From Campylobacter sp. RM16189 (GTDB lineage Bacteria; Campylobacterota; Campylobacteria; Campylobacterales; Campylobacteraceae): a stretch of DNA of 64,000 bases. Below are positions 10,633 to 19,231 of the stretch, in pieces. The stretch is from the NCBI RefSeq assembly GCF_012978815.1, contig NZ_LIWR01000006.1:1-64000 (forward strand), in the 5' to 3' direction. Both the position numbers and the translations under genes were made by a program. Within the stretch, counting starts at the first letter, position 1, and every line of letters begins with the position of its first letter. The notes under the pieces were generated by a model that was not told the origin of the DNA, did not search any database, and worked only from the letters and a program-made list of their open reading frames with translations.

Positions 10633-10715
10633 ATCAAACGGCTCGTGAGGCTTTTCTTTTAAGCCTCACCCGCTATAACTTGATGATTTCATCGAGATTA
10701 TAAAAAGGAAAGAAT

Positions 10716-12719
10716 ATGTATGGATTGTGTATGAGATTTATGATACTTTTTGCTTTAGTGATATCTCATAATCTTTTTGCTAATATGGATTCGCCTCTGA
10801 ATTTCGGTATTGAGGGCGCAAAATCTCTTAGTATAAATCAAGCCGAGAAGATGCTTGGTCAAAAAGATACATACTTTATTGATATGAGTTCACCGGCTGG
10901 TCGTATATCCGGGCACATTCCTGGTGCGATCTTAAATAATGCAGATGATTTAAACATATCGCTATTGCCAAAAGATAAAAAGGCTCATTTGATATTTTAC
11001 TGCGATAACAGAATGAGTTTTGATAGTAGCGTTGCAGCAAAAGTTGCTAAAAGTCAAGGCTATGAGAACATCTATATTCTTAATGATGGTATAGAGGGAT
11101 GGATTATAGCTGGAAATAAATTTGAAAAACCTGGCAAAGCTAGGAAACAATTAACAAAAGAGAAGATAGAAGATTACGATGATGGAATCCACGGCGGTAT
11201 GCTTTTTGGAAAAATTCCATCTTGTAGAGATTGCCATAGCTCAGATAAAATTCCATTTGCTTCAAAAGAGCAACGTGAAGAGCTTTTTAAAGATAAGGCA
11301 TTTGTAAACGACAATTGTATGAGCTGTCATAAAGATGTCAAAAAAGACTTTATGGGCAGTGTTCACGATGAGAACGCTCATAAAAATTTAGCTCCTGATA
11401 AAGAGCTTCCAAATTGTAGTGATTGTCACTCTGTGCACACAGCTGGTGCTAAAATGCATCTTGATATCAAACAGCTTAGCGAGCAAAAGTGCGGTTCTTG
11501 TCACGAAGAACAACAAAAGCATTATCATGATACATTCCATGGTAAAGCACTGCTATTAAATAAACCTGGTGAAGCACCAAGGGTTGCTGCGTGTTTTGAT
11601 TGTCACGGAACACACAACGTATTTAAGATCGACGATCCTAGATCGACTCTAGCTATGACAGAAAATCGTATCAAGACATGTTCTGAGTGTCACCCTAACG
11701 CAAACGCAAATTTCGTTAGCTTCGTAGCTCACGCAGACCATACCGATGGCGAGAAATTCCCGCTGCTTCACTCTGCGTATATATTTATGACAGGTCTTGT
11801 GATAGCGGTATTTGCATTCTTTGGTTTCCATACATTCTTGTGGTCGATTAGACTAATCAGAATGAGACTTGAAAATCCGGTCGCTTGGAAAAAAGCAAGA
11901 GAAGCAGCTCACCACGATAGAGTTAAGGTAAAACGCTTTAGCGCATTCCATATGTGGCAACACTTCTTTATGGCTGCATCGTTCCTTGGACTTGCATTCT
12001 CGGGTTTGCCGCAAAAATTCTATACGGCTCCTTGGGCTCAAGATATGATGAATTTAATGGGCGGACCTATCATGGCTACTCAAATTCACCATATATCAGC
12101 GGTAATAATGTTTGCAGTGTTCTTCAGCCACATAGCTGAGATCATGATGAACCTAGGCAAATTTAAAATATTTGGTGAAGATAGCTTGATGCCAAATCTT
12201 CAAGACTTTAGAGATATGAAAGATCACTTCATGTGGTTTATCGGTAAGGGCGAAAGACCTCAGTTTGACCGCTGGACATACTGGGAGAAATTCGACTACC
12301 TTGCGGTGTTCTGGGGTATGTTTATCATAGGACTTTCAGGTCTTATATTATGGTTTCCTAACTGGTTTGGTAACTTCTTACCGGGATGGATGATCAACCT
12401 ATCAACTCTAGTTCACTCAGACGAAGCGTTGCTAGCGACAGGATTTATCTTCGCTATCCACTTCTTTAATACTCACTTTAGAGCAGACCGCTTCCCAATG
12501 GATACGGTAATCTTCTCAGGAAGCCTAACTGCCGAAGAGATGAGACAAGAAAGAAGCAAGTGGTATGACCGCTTGATGAAGAACGGAATGCTAGAAAAGC
12601 TTATCGAAAAAGAGGACAAGTTTGCTTCATACTCTCTGCTTGCCAAACTTGCAGGTTATGCTATGCTAATTACTGGTATGGTGTTCTTGTTTATGATGAT
12701 TTACGCTTTTATAGCTTAA
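10716..12719 (+). CDS. Rhodanese / hexaheme cytochrome c / cytochrome b fusion, probable quinol dehydrogenase
   Basis: A 667-residue three-part protein. After a signal peptide comes a rhodanese domain (about 30-135) with a plausible catalytic C96 in the loop CDNRMS. Six CXXCH hemes follow between residues 170 and 322 (CRDCH, CMSCH, CSDCH, CGSCH, CFDCH, CSECH). The C-terminal half has about six membrane helices (near 350-380, 408-432, 450-472, 527-550, 571-590, 641-667) with conserved His residues, resembling di-heme cytochrome b subunits that oxidise menaquinol. I infer that it carries electrons from menaquinol to MccA, replacing the MccC/MccD pair of Wolinella. AAGGA lies 7 nt before the ATG; the gene is 83 bp after mccA and ends at a strong terminator. 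The rhodanese part suggests contact with sulfane sulfur, but its job is unknown. Confidence 0.78.
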   Translation: MYGLCMRFMILFALVISHNLFANMDSPLNFGIEGAKSLSINQAEKMLGQKDTYFIDMSSPAGRISGHIPGAILNNADDLNISLLPKDKKAHLIFYCDNRMSFDSSVAAKVAKSQGYENIYILNDGIEGWIIAGNKFEKPGKARKQLTKEKIEDYDDGIHGGMLFGKIPSCRDCHSSDKIPFASKEQREELFKDKAFVNDNCMSCHKDVKKDFMGSVHDENAHKNLAPDKELPNCSDCHSVHTAGAKMHLDIKQLSEQKCGSCHEEQQKHYHDTFHGKALLLNKPGEAPRVAACFDCHGTHNVFKIDDPRSTLAMTENRIKTCSECHPNANANFVSFVAHADHTDGEKFPLLHSAYIFMTGLVIAVFAFFGFHTFLWSIRLIRMRLENPVAWKKAREAAHHDRVKVKRFSAFHMWQHFFMAASFLGLAFSGLPQKFYTAPWAQDMMNLMGGPIMATQIHHISAVIMFAVFFSHIAEIMMNLGKFKIFGEDSLMPNLQDFRDMKDHFMWFIGKGERPQFDRWTYWEKFDYLAVFWGMFIIGLSGLILWFPNWFGNFLPGWMINLSTLVHSDEALLATGFIFAIHFFNTHFRADRFPMDTVIFSGSLTAEEMRQERSKWYDRLMKNGMLEKLIEKEDKFASYSLLAKLAGYAMLITGMVFLFMMIYAFIA

Positions 12720-12743
12720 ATTTTAATTTTTAATCCCTGCTAC

Positions 12744-12773
12744 AAATTCCCCTGCTGACAAGCGGGGGAATTT
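12744..12773 (+). terminator. Rho-independent terminator after the mcc genes
   Basis: AATTCCCCTGCT (12745-12756) pairs with AGCGGGGGAATT (12761-12772) around a GACA loop: 12 bp with one G-U, extended by one A-T pair, followed by a T-rich tract. It closes the mccA/cytochrome unit before gntP. Confidence 0.85.
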
Positions 12774-12890
12774 TATTATTTTTCTATTTTGCTTTTCAAA
12801 ATAAAATTCAATTAAAAATATAATTTTAAAGTCTTTTCAATATGTTTTTTGGTAATATCTAGGATGTAATTTATATCATAGGGAGCTTTT

Positions 12891-14261
12891 ATGGGTGGTA
12901 TTGGTTTAATCGTGTGTTTTCTTATAGCTATCGCTTTGATGATATGGCTTATATCCAAAGTCGGAGTTCATCCATTTCTTGCTATTATGGTTGTATCTTT
13001 AGCTCTTGCTATAGTAGCTGACATTGATCTTGCTAAAATTCCTGGTATTATAGGAAATGGATTTAGTGGAATATTTAAAAGTATAGGCATAGTTATTATT
13101 TTTGGTGCACTTATAGGTATGGCGCTGGAAAAAACAGGCGCAGCGCTGAAATTAGCAGATATTGTTATAAAATGTGTTGGCGAGAAAAGACCTGAAATGG
13201 CGATGCTTATCATGGGCTGGATTGTTGGAATTCCAGTTTTTTGCGATAGTGGATTTGTTGTACTTGACCCAATTCGTCGCGCCATCAAAGAAAAGATAAG
13301 TGCGAATCCTGTCGGTATGGCTGTAGCACTATCAGGAGGTCTTTATACATCTCACGTATTTATTCCTCCTACTCCGGGACCTATTGCTGCAGCGGGACTT
13401 GTAGGTGTCGGTGGAAATTTACTATTAGTGATTATGGTTGGCATGGTAGTGTCTATACCTGTTCTTATTGCTGCATACGCCTATGCAAAATACATAGGAA
13501 CTAAGATAACTTTAAAAGAGGATATGCAAGATATTGGAAAGAGCTATGATGAGATTATTAAAAGTCATGGTGTGCTACCAAGTGCTTTTTTAAGCCTTGC
13601 CCCTATCTTTGCTCCTATTGTCTTAATGGCACTTGGTTCAATTGTGAAGATGGCTAAACTTCAAGGCGGTTTTGCAAATTTTATGCTGTTTTTGGGAAAC
13701 CCTGTAATAGCTCTTGGTATAGGTGTAATTTTTGCTGTTGTATTACTAGCAAAAACAGGCAAGATTGGCGAATTCAATCTAATGACAAACGACACTTTAA
13801 AAATAGTGGGTCCGATTTTATTTATAACTGCGGCAGGCGGTGTTCTTGGCAAAGTTATTGCAGAAGCCGGATTTGTTGAATTTATGAAACAAAATGCTCA
13901 TATAATAGGCTCTGTAGGCATATTTTTCCCGTTTATTATCTCGGCTATCATAAAAACCGCACAAGGAAGCTCAACAGTAGCTCTTACTACAACGGCTGCT
14001 ATTATGGGACTTTTCACCGATGGAACATCTATGATGGCTACTTTGGGTCTTACTACGGAGATGGGCGCGGTGCTAACCGTAATGGCTATAGCTGCTGGTG
14101 CGATGACAGTTTCTCATGCCAATGATAGCTATTTCTGGGTTGTAACCAACTTTAGCCAGATGACGCCCGAGCAAGGATATAAAACTCAAACTACTCTTAC
14201 GCTAATAATGGGTCTTGTAGGTATTTTAACCGTATGGATAGCTTCACTTATATTGCTATAG
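12891..14261 (+). CDS. GntP-family permease, probable glycerate transporter
   Basis: A 456-residue inner-membrane proton symporter of the gluconate permease family. It is hydrophobic throughout, with about 12-14 helices and family motifs such as PVFCDSGFVVLDPI, SHVFIPPTPGPIAAA, TAAGGVLGKVI and MTVSHANDSYFWVV. GntP members import gluconate, glycerate, fructuronate or serine. The next gene is a glycerate kinase, so glycerate is the likely substrate. This is inference from context, since the sequence alone does not set the sugar acid. GGGAGC precedes the ATG. Confidence 0.82.
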   Translation: MGGIGLIVCFLIAIALMIWLISKVGVHPFLAIMVVSLALAIVADIDLAKIPGIIGNGFSGIFKSIGIVIIFGALIGMALEKTGAALKLADIVIKCVGEKRPEMAMLIMGWIVGIPVFCDSGFVVLDPIRRAIKEKISANPVGMAVALSGGLYTSHVFIPPTPGPIAAAGLVGVGGNLLLVIMVGMVVSIPVLIAAYAYAKYIGTKITLKEDMQDIGKSYDEIIKSHGVLPSAFLSLAPIFAPIVLMALGSIVKMAKLQGGFANFMLFLGNPVIALGIGVIFAVVLLAKTGKIGEFNLMTNDTLKIVGPILFITAAGGVLGKVIAEAGFVEFMKQNAHIIGSVGIFFPFIISAIIKTAQGSSTVALTTTAAIMGLFTDGTSMMATLGLTTEMGAVLTVMAIAAGAMTVSHANDSYFWVVTNFSQMTPEQGYKTQTTLTLIMGLVGILTVWIASLILL

Positions 14262-14280
14262 TTTGTAAATATTGCATTTT

Positions 14281-14315
14281 TGGCTAAAATTGGTATTTAT
14301 TTCCAAATTTAGCCA
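14281..14315 (+). terminator. Hairpin between permease and glycerate kinase genes
   Basis: TGGCTAAAATTGG (14281-14293) pairs with CCAAATTTAGCCA (14303-14315), 13 bp with one mismatch and a 9-nt AT loop. There is no long T tract downstream. It may attenuate read-through or stabilise the permease mRNA end rather than fully terminate. Confidence 0.45.
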
Positions 14316-14343
14316 TTGGAATTTATAAATTTAGGGAGAAATT

Positions 14344-15465
14344 ATGAGGGTTTTGGTCGCGGTAGATTCTTTTAAAGGATCGCTCAGCTCACTTGAGGTT
14401 GGCAAAGCAGTAAAAGAAGGCATAAAAAACTTATGTGATGAGGTTATAGTAAAGCCTATAGCAGATGGCGGAGAGGGAAGTGTAGAAGCTCTTGCGGATG
14501 CGCTTGGCGGAACTTATGTAGACGCGATAGTTCAAAATCCACTAGGCGAGAAAATCCCTGCTAGATACGCTTTGGCAGGAGATCTTGGAATATTGGAAAT
14601 GGCAAGCGCAAGCGGACTTACTCTTGTAGAGCCAAATCGCAGAAATCCTATGAAGACTAGCACATATGGTTTTGGACAGATGATACTTCATGCGATTCAT
14701 AAGGGTGCAAGAAAGTTTATAATAGGTATAGGCGGAAGCGCAACCAATGACGCAGGAACAGGTATGCTAAGTGCGCTTGGATATGAATTTTATGATGAAG
14801 ACAGTAATTTGTTAGAAGGAATCGGTGAAAATTTGATAAAAATCACTAGAATTTCAGAATCTAATGTGTTGCCAGAGCTTAAAGAGTGCGAGTTTTTAAT
14901 AGCCTGTGATGTTGACAATCCTCTTTTTGGTAAAAACGGAGCCGCTTACATTTATGGACCTCAAAAAGGAGCTAATGAGCAGATGGTAAAAGAGCTTGAT
15001 GCAGGACTTATAAGTTTTGCAAGCGCCACAAGTGAGTATTTTTCTAGCGAATTTTGGAATTTTAAAGGTGCAGGCGCTGCCGGAGGATTGGGGTTTGGAT
15101 TTGTTAGCTATCTAAACGCCAAGCTAAAGTCAGGAATTGATATTATTACAGAAGAGATTAGACTTGAGGATGAGATTAAAAAGGCGGATCTTGTAATAAC
15201 CGGAGAAGGCAGAATGGACTATCAGAGTGCTATGGGTAAGACACCTATAGGTGTTGCAAAAATAGCTAAAAAACACAACAAGCCAGTAGTTTCAATAGCA
15301 GGATGCGTAAAAGAAGATGCTAGAATCTGCAATGAAAATGGTATAGATGCTTTTTTTAGTATCTTAAATGAGCCTATGACTCTCAATGAAGCAATGGATG
15401 AAAATACTACAAGAGAGAACATAAGGCGAGTTTGCGAGCAAGTAATTAGGCTCTATAAATTATAA
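14344..15465 (+). CDS. Glycerate kinase (type I, GlxK/GarK family)
   Basis: Phosphorylates glycerate with ATP to 2- or 3-phosphoglycerate. The 373-residue protein has the family start VAVDSFKGSLSSLEVG, the PIADGGEGS motif, the GIGGSATNDAGTG nucleotide region near residue 130, GAGAAGGLGFG near 240, and TGEGRMDYQSAMGKTP near the C-terminus. These identify the type I glycerate kinase family. The product enters the lower glycolytic pathway at the step served by enolase, also encoded in this window. The GntP permease lies 82 bp upstream, making a two-gene import-and-activate unit. A GGGAGAA site precedes the ATG. Confidence 0.92.
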   Translation: MRVLVAVDSFKGSLSSLEVGKAVKEGIKNLCDEVIVKPIADGGEGSVEALADALGGTYVDAIVQNPLGEKIPARYALAGDLGILEMASASGLTLVEPNRRNPMKTSTYGFGQMILHAIHKGARKFIIGIGGSATNDAGTGMLSALGYEFYDEDSNLLEGIGENLIKITRISESNVLPELKECEFLIACDVDNPLFGKNGAAYIYGPQKGANEQMVKELDAGLISFASATSEYFSSEFWNFKGAGAAGGLGFGFVSYLNAKLKSGIDIITEEIRLEDEIKKADLVITGEGRMDYQSAMGKTPIGVAKIAKKHNKPVVSIAGCVKEDARICNENGIDAFFSILNEPMTLNEAMDENTTRENIRRVCEQVIRLYKL

Positions 15466-15473
15466 CTTTTTGA

Positions 15474-15498
15474 TATGCCTGCCTCCTTGGCAGACATA
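15474..15498. terminator. Bidirectional terminator, glycerate kinase / yceI
   Basis: TATGCCTGCC (15474-15483) and GGCAGACATA (15489-15498) form a 10-bp stem with one C-A mismatch and a TCCTT loop, with T-rich sequence on the right and A-rich on the left. It sits between two convergent genes. Confidence 0.7.
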
Positions 15499-15507
15499 TT
15501 TATTATA

Positions 15508-16077
15508 TTATTTCGCTTTAGCTTCTACTTCTATTTTAAGCTCAACTTTGTTTGAAACCATTGCATCAGGGAATTTTTCACCTATGCCAAAATCCTCTCT
15601 TTTTAAATCCCCATTTACACTAAAGCCTATTACCTCTGCGCCGCTCATGTTTTTACTATCTCCATGATACTCAAAGTCTAGCTTAATAGGCTTTTTAACA
15701 CCTTTTATGGTTAAGTCACCATAAATTTTACCTTCGTTTGAACCTTCTTTTTCAAATTTAGTCATTTTAAATGTGATTTTGTCAAATTTGGGCGTATCGA
15801 AAAAATCATTATTCTTTAAATGCTCGTCTCTCTTTTGATTTTGTGTGTTAATAGAATTTGCGTCTATGCTAACCTCAAGTGCTTTTAGCTCATTTGATGC
15901 TTTATCATAGTCGATTAAGGCATTATATTGTTGAAAATTTCCTCGAACTTTTGAAATTTTTAGGTGTCTAACCATAAATCCCAAGTCGCTATGAGATTTA
16001 TCTATTTCATAGCTTGCTGCATTTAAAAAGCTTGCGCAAAGCGCTGCTAAAACAGAAAATTTGATAAATTTTTTCAT
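15508..16077 (-). CDS. YceI-family periplasmic protein
   Basis: I set the start at ATG 16077, where AAGGAAC precedes MKKFIKFSVLAALCASFLNA, a clean signal peptide; a longer frame to 16104 lacks this. The mature part (about 170 residues) begins YEIDKSHSDLGFMVRHLKISKVRG, the usual opening of the YceI lipocalin-like beta barrel, and contains the KKPIKLDFEYHG strand. YceI proteins bind long isoprenoid or lipid molecules in the periplasm; the ligand here is unknown. It converges on the glycerate kinase gene across a shared terminator. Confidence 0.9.
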   Translation of the reverse strand: MKKFIKFSVLAALCASFLNAASYEIDKSHSDLGFMVRHLKISKVRGNFQQYNALIDYDKASNELKALEVSIDANSINTQNQKRDEHLKNNDFFDTPKFDKITFKMTKFEKEGSNEGKIYGDLTIKGVKKPIKLDFEYHGDSKNMSGAEVIGFSVNGDLKREDFGIGEKFPDAMVSNKVELKIEVEAKAK

Positions 16078-16149
16078 TGTTGTTCCTTTTGAATAATTTT
16101 TCAAAAGTATAATTTAAATTTAAAAACAGATGATAAATAAGTTACTTTT

Positions 16150-17148
16150 TTATTTCACTAGAGCAAAACCAATACCTATCTTATCTCTACGCCTATCGTA
16201 GTCTATAAGGCTCTCACCGTATCCGCTAAAGTATTTTAAGTATCCGTAAACTCCTGATTGTCCGAATGGAAAAAGCCATCCAAGCTCAAAGGAGCCCTTG
16301 TTGGTGCTATCAAATTGCAAGTTGTTTCTTATCATTGCGGTTAGCATATGTCTTTTGTATGGATAAGCAAGTGTCACATCGGCTTTTCCTATGTATTTTT
16401 CAATATCTGGATTATCGTCCGCGCCGTCAGGGTCAGGTAGTCTAATCCATGCACGAGGAATTATCAATAAGTTATTGATATAGAATTTAGCCTCTGCATA
16501 AATTCTATTCCATGATCTTGATTTTTCACCTCCTTGCCCGTTGCTTTCGTGCAAAAGTCCAAATCTTAAATAGTCTAGGCTTTGCAAAAACGGTATTTTT
16601 GTAGGAAAAGTTATAAACAGTTCCGGTCTATAGTTTGTCTCGCGAAACGGAGTAGAGCTCTTTGCGGTCTGCCACCACGATTCTTGAGAGTAACCAAAAG
16701 AGATGGTTTCGTTTAGATCAAAAACGTTATAAAGTATTGGCTTTTGAAGACTGATTTGGAAGTTTGTCTCAAATTTTCGCCTTCCTTCCACCTCTTTAAA
16801 AGCGACTGAGGCAGGCAAAATATAGTTTAAGTGGTGCATTTTTATACCTAAAATTTCATCTAAGTTGTAAGGCTTTGCACTCTCGTAAGACTCCCATAAG
16901 TGTTTATCATTTGTCTCTTTGCTGTTTTCCAGAATTTGGACTACTGTATTGTTGGGAGCTATTGCTCCAAGCTCTGACTTAACCGTATTGTTGTTGTCAA
17001 GTGCTGATTTGGCAGCTAATTTATAGTACTCAAGAGCTCCTTTTATATCTCCTTGCTTTTCAAGATCAGCCGCCTTGTCATAGAGCTCTTGAGTGCTACT
17101 TGCTACTAAATTTATGCACAAAAATAGCAATATATATATAAATTTCAT
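16150..17148 (-). CDS. pldA: Outer-membrane phospholipase A
   Basis: An integral outer-membrane barrel that hydrolyses phospholipids when the membrane is disturbed. The 332-residue precursor has a short signal peptide (ending near VASS) and the diagnostic active-site block HESNGQGG followed by SRSWNR (His-Ser-Asn triad with calcium-binding Ser/Arg), with amphipathic beta strands after it. Between signal peptide and barrel is about 80 residues of helical sequence (YDKAADLEKQGDIKGALEYY) resembling one tetratricopeptide unit. Its start overlaps the end of mobA by 4 bp, so the two are co-transcribed, as recalled for C. jejuni. Confidence 0.92.
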   Translation of the reverse strand: MKFIYILLFLCINLVASSTQELYDKAADLEKQGDIKGALEYYKLAAKSALDNNNTVKSELGAIAPNNTVVQILENSKETNDKHLWESYESAKPYNLDEILGIKMHHLNYILPASVAFKEVEGRRKFETNFQISLQKPILYNVFDLNETISFGYSQESWWQTAKSSTPFRETNYRPELFITFPTKIPFLQSLDYLRFGLLHESNGQGGEKSRSWNRIYAEAKFYINNLLIIPRAWIRLPDPDGADDNPDIEKYIGKADVTLAYPYKRHMLTAMIRNNLQFDSTNKGSFELGWLFPFGQSGVYGYLKYFSGYGESLIDYDRRRDKIGIGFALVK

Positions 17149-17705
17149 AGTTTGTCTCCTGTAGCTTCTTCGTATTCGTTTGGATAGTTTATATTAAAAA
17201 ACTCTTTTTTATCTTGAAATTTTAGCTTTTTGCATCTGCATTTGCTTTGTAAAATCCCTATTTTATGCTCTTTTTGCTCATATAGCTCTTTTGCGATATC
17301 GGCTAAATTTGCATTAAAAAACCCGCAAAGAGAGTGTGTGTGAGAGTCATCCATAGGCACTACTATATCAAATTCATTTGTAAATTTATAAAGCTCTTTT
17401 ATGGTGTTTTCATTGACAAATGGCATGTCTGCAGGGATTATAAATACATATTCGTTTTTAAAACTAGAAAGTATGCTAAAAAGTGCTAGCATCGGTGAAA
17501 AATCATCGCTTATCTTATCTTTGATAAGCCTTAACGGCGGATCAAATTTATCAAATTTTGAGCTTACAAAGACGTTTTTAAAAATTTGGCTAAATTTATC
17601 CACTTGAAAATGCGTAAGCGTGGCAAAGCCTTTAAATGGCAACAGAGTCTTATCTCTGCCCATTCTGGAGCTTTTGCCACCTGCTAAAATAACGCAATTT
17701 TTCAT
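17145..17705 (-). CDS. mobA: Molybdenum cofactor guanylyltransferase
   Basis: Adds GMP to molybdopterin to make the bis-MGD cofactor used by Campylobacter formate dehydrogenase, nitrate reductase and other periplasmic reductases. The 186-residue protein has the nucleotidyltransferase start LAGGKSSRMGRDKTLLPF and the PADMPFVN metal-binding region. It precedes pldA with a 4-bp overlap, although the two proteins have no obvious functional link. Molybdate transport genes (modAB) and formate-dehydrogenase maturation genes appear elsewhere in the window. Confidence 0.92.
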   Translation of the reverse strand: MKNCVILAGGKSSRMGRDKTLLPFKGFATLTHFQVDKFSQIFKNVFVSSKFDKFDPPLRLIKDKISDDFSPMLALFSILSSFKNEYVFIIPADMPFVNENTIKELYKFTNEFDIVVPMDDSHTHSLCGFFNANLADIAKELYEQKEHKIGILQSKCRCKKLKFQDKKEFFNINYPNEYEEATGDKL

Positions 17706-17783
17706 CTTTTTCCTTAAAATTTTAGACTATTTTTAATTAGTATTCTAGCAAAAATTCAAAATCAATAAAAATTTCTATGAAGG

Positions 17784-17836
17784 TTTCGTGAGATGGGATT
17801 AAATTTTTATTATAAATTATAATCCCGCTCACGAAA
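17784..17836. terminator. Long inverted repeat downstream of leuC
   Basis: TTTCGTGAG (17784-17792) pairs with CTCACGAAA (17828-17836); inside, GGGATTA (17795-17801) pairs with TAATCCC (17820-17826), separated by a 2:1 internal loop and capped by AT-rich sequence that can pair further. It lies just past the leuC stop on the minus strand, so it probably terminates leuC before mobA. Confidence 0.65.
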
Positions 17837-17843
17837 TAGTGTG

Positions 17844-19109
17844 TTACAAATCTCTTGGGTCGGCTATTTTTCCTACTACTGCCGAAGCTGCAGCAACAGC
17901 CGAATTGGCTAAATATACTTCGCTGGTTCTATCACCCATTCTACCGACAAAATTTCTATTTGTGGTACTTACGCATCTTTCGCCAACGCCTAAGATACCC
18001 ATATATCCGCCCAGACACGCTCCGCATGTAGGATTACTTACGACAGCTCCCGCCTCTACGAAGATGTCCATAAGTCCTTCTTTTTGGGCTTGCAGAGCTA
18101 TTTTTTGTGTTGCCGGAGTGATTATGAGCCTTGTTCTTCTAGCCACCTTTCTGCCTTTTAAAATTTGGGCGGCTATCCTAAGATCGCTCAATCTACCGTT
18201 TGTGCAAGAGCCGATAAATGCCTGATCTATTGCCAGATCATCTTTGACCGCCTCTCTTACACTCTTTCCATTGCTTGGTAAAAAAGGATATGCTATAACA
18301 GGATCAAGATTTGTCACGTCTATTTCGATTATCTGCTCATATCTTGCACCATCGTCTGAATAGAAAAATTTTGGCTCAGCACGCAGAGTTTTATCTTTTA
18401 AAAACTCCTTTGTAGTCTCATCTACGGCTATTATTCCGCTTTTTCCACCGGCTTCTATTGCCATATTACACATAGAAAAGCGCCCATCCATATCAAGGTT
18501 ATCTATAACCTCTCCGCTAAATTCAAGAGCCTTATATAGAGCTCCGTCTACACCTATGCGGCGGATTATTTCAAGGATGAGGTCTTTGCCGTAGACGTGT
18601 GCGCCAAGCTTGCCTTTAAAAATTACTTTTATAGTTGGTGGCACTTTAAACCAATTTTTGCCTGTTATCATTGCATAGGCTAGATCGGTAGAACCCATGC
18701 CTGTAGAAAATGCTCCAAGCGCACCGTGAGTACAGGTGTGAGAGTCAGCTCCGATGATCACATCTCCTGGCACTACAAGACCCTTTTCTGGAAGCAGGGC
18801 ATGCTCTATGCCCATATCTTTTTCGTCAAAATAATTTTTTAGATCGTGTTTATAAGCAAATTCGCGCGAAATTTTGGCCTGATTTGCGCTTAAAATATCT
18901 TTAGCAGGGATGTAGTGATCCATTACAATACAAAATCCGTCGGGATTTGCCAACTTTTTTGCACCGCTTCTCTCGAATTGTTTGATAGAAATCGGTGTTG
19001 TTATGTCGTTACCTATGACCATATCGATATTTGACTCTATGATCTCTCCAGCTGATACCTCACGTCCTACGTGATCTGAGAAAATTTTTTCAGTGATAGT
19101 TTGTTTCAT
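17844..19109 (-). CDS. leuC: 3-isopropylmalate dehydratase large subunit (aconitase family)
   Basis: With LeuD it isomerises 2- to 3-isopropylmalate in leucine synthesis and carries a [4Fe-4S] cluster. I use ATG 19109 (AAGGAA 4 nt upstream), giving 421 residues starting MKQTITEKIFSDHVG. Visible are the substrate/cluster motifs GADSHTCTHGALG, IGSCTNGRLSDLR and NPTCGACLGG (three cluster cysteines). The length fits the short 420-residue class of LeuC rather than the 466-residue enterobacterial class, so a related hydro-lyase such as homoaconitase or methylmalate dehydratase is possible. No leuD, leuA or leuB is adjacent. Confidence 0.82.
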   Translation of the reverse strand: MKQTITEKIFSDHVGREVSAGEIIESNIDMVIGNDITTPISIKQFERSGAKKLANPDGFCIVMDHYIPAKDILSANQAKISREFAYKHDLKNYFDEKDMGIEHALLPEKGLVVPGDVIIGADSHTCTHGALGAFSTGMGSTDLAYAMITGKNWFKVPPTIKVIFKGKLGAHVYGKDLILEIIRRIGVDGALYKALEFSGEVIDNLDMDGRFSMCNMAIEAGGKSGIIAVDETTKEFLKDKTLRAEPKFFYSDDGARYEQIIEIDVTNLDPVIAYPFLPSNGKSVREAVKDDLAIDQAFIGSCTNGRLSDLRIAAQILKGRKVARRTRLIITPATQKIALQAQKEGLMDIFVEAGAVVSNPTCGACLGGYMGILGVGERCVSTTNRNFVGRMGDRTSEVYLANSAVAAASAVVGKIADPRDL

Positions 19110-19218
19110 GAAATTCCTTTTAAGCAATCTCTTTAAATTTGGCTAAAGATATTGTATATATTGTTTATTGCGAAACTTAAAATTTGCCCGATTTTATCAA
19201 AATTTTGCTAATTTTTCG

Positions 19219-19224
19219 TATAAT
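19219..19224 (+). promoter_or_regulatory. TATAAT box placing transcription start at the NFACT start codon
   Basis: A consensus TATAAT lies only 7 nt before ATG 19232. Initiation 7 nt downstream of this box would begin the mRNA at or next to that ATG, giving a leaderless transcript. No Shine-Dalgarno site is visible. Confidence 0.4.
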
Positions 19225-19231
19225 GGCGGCT

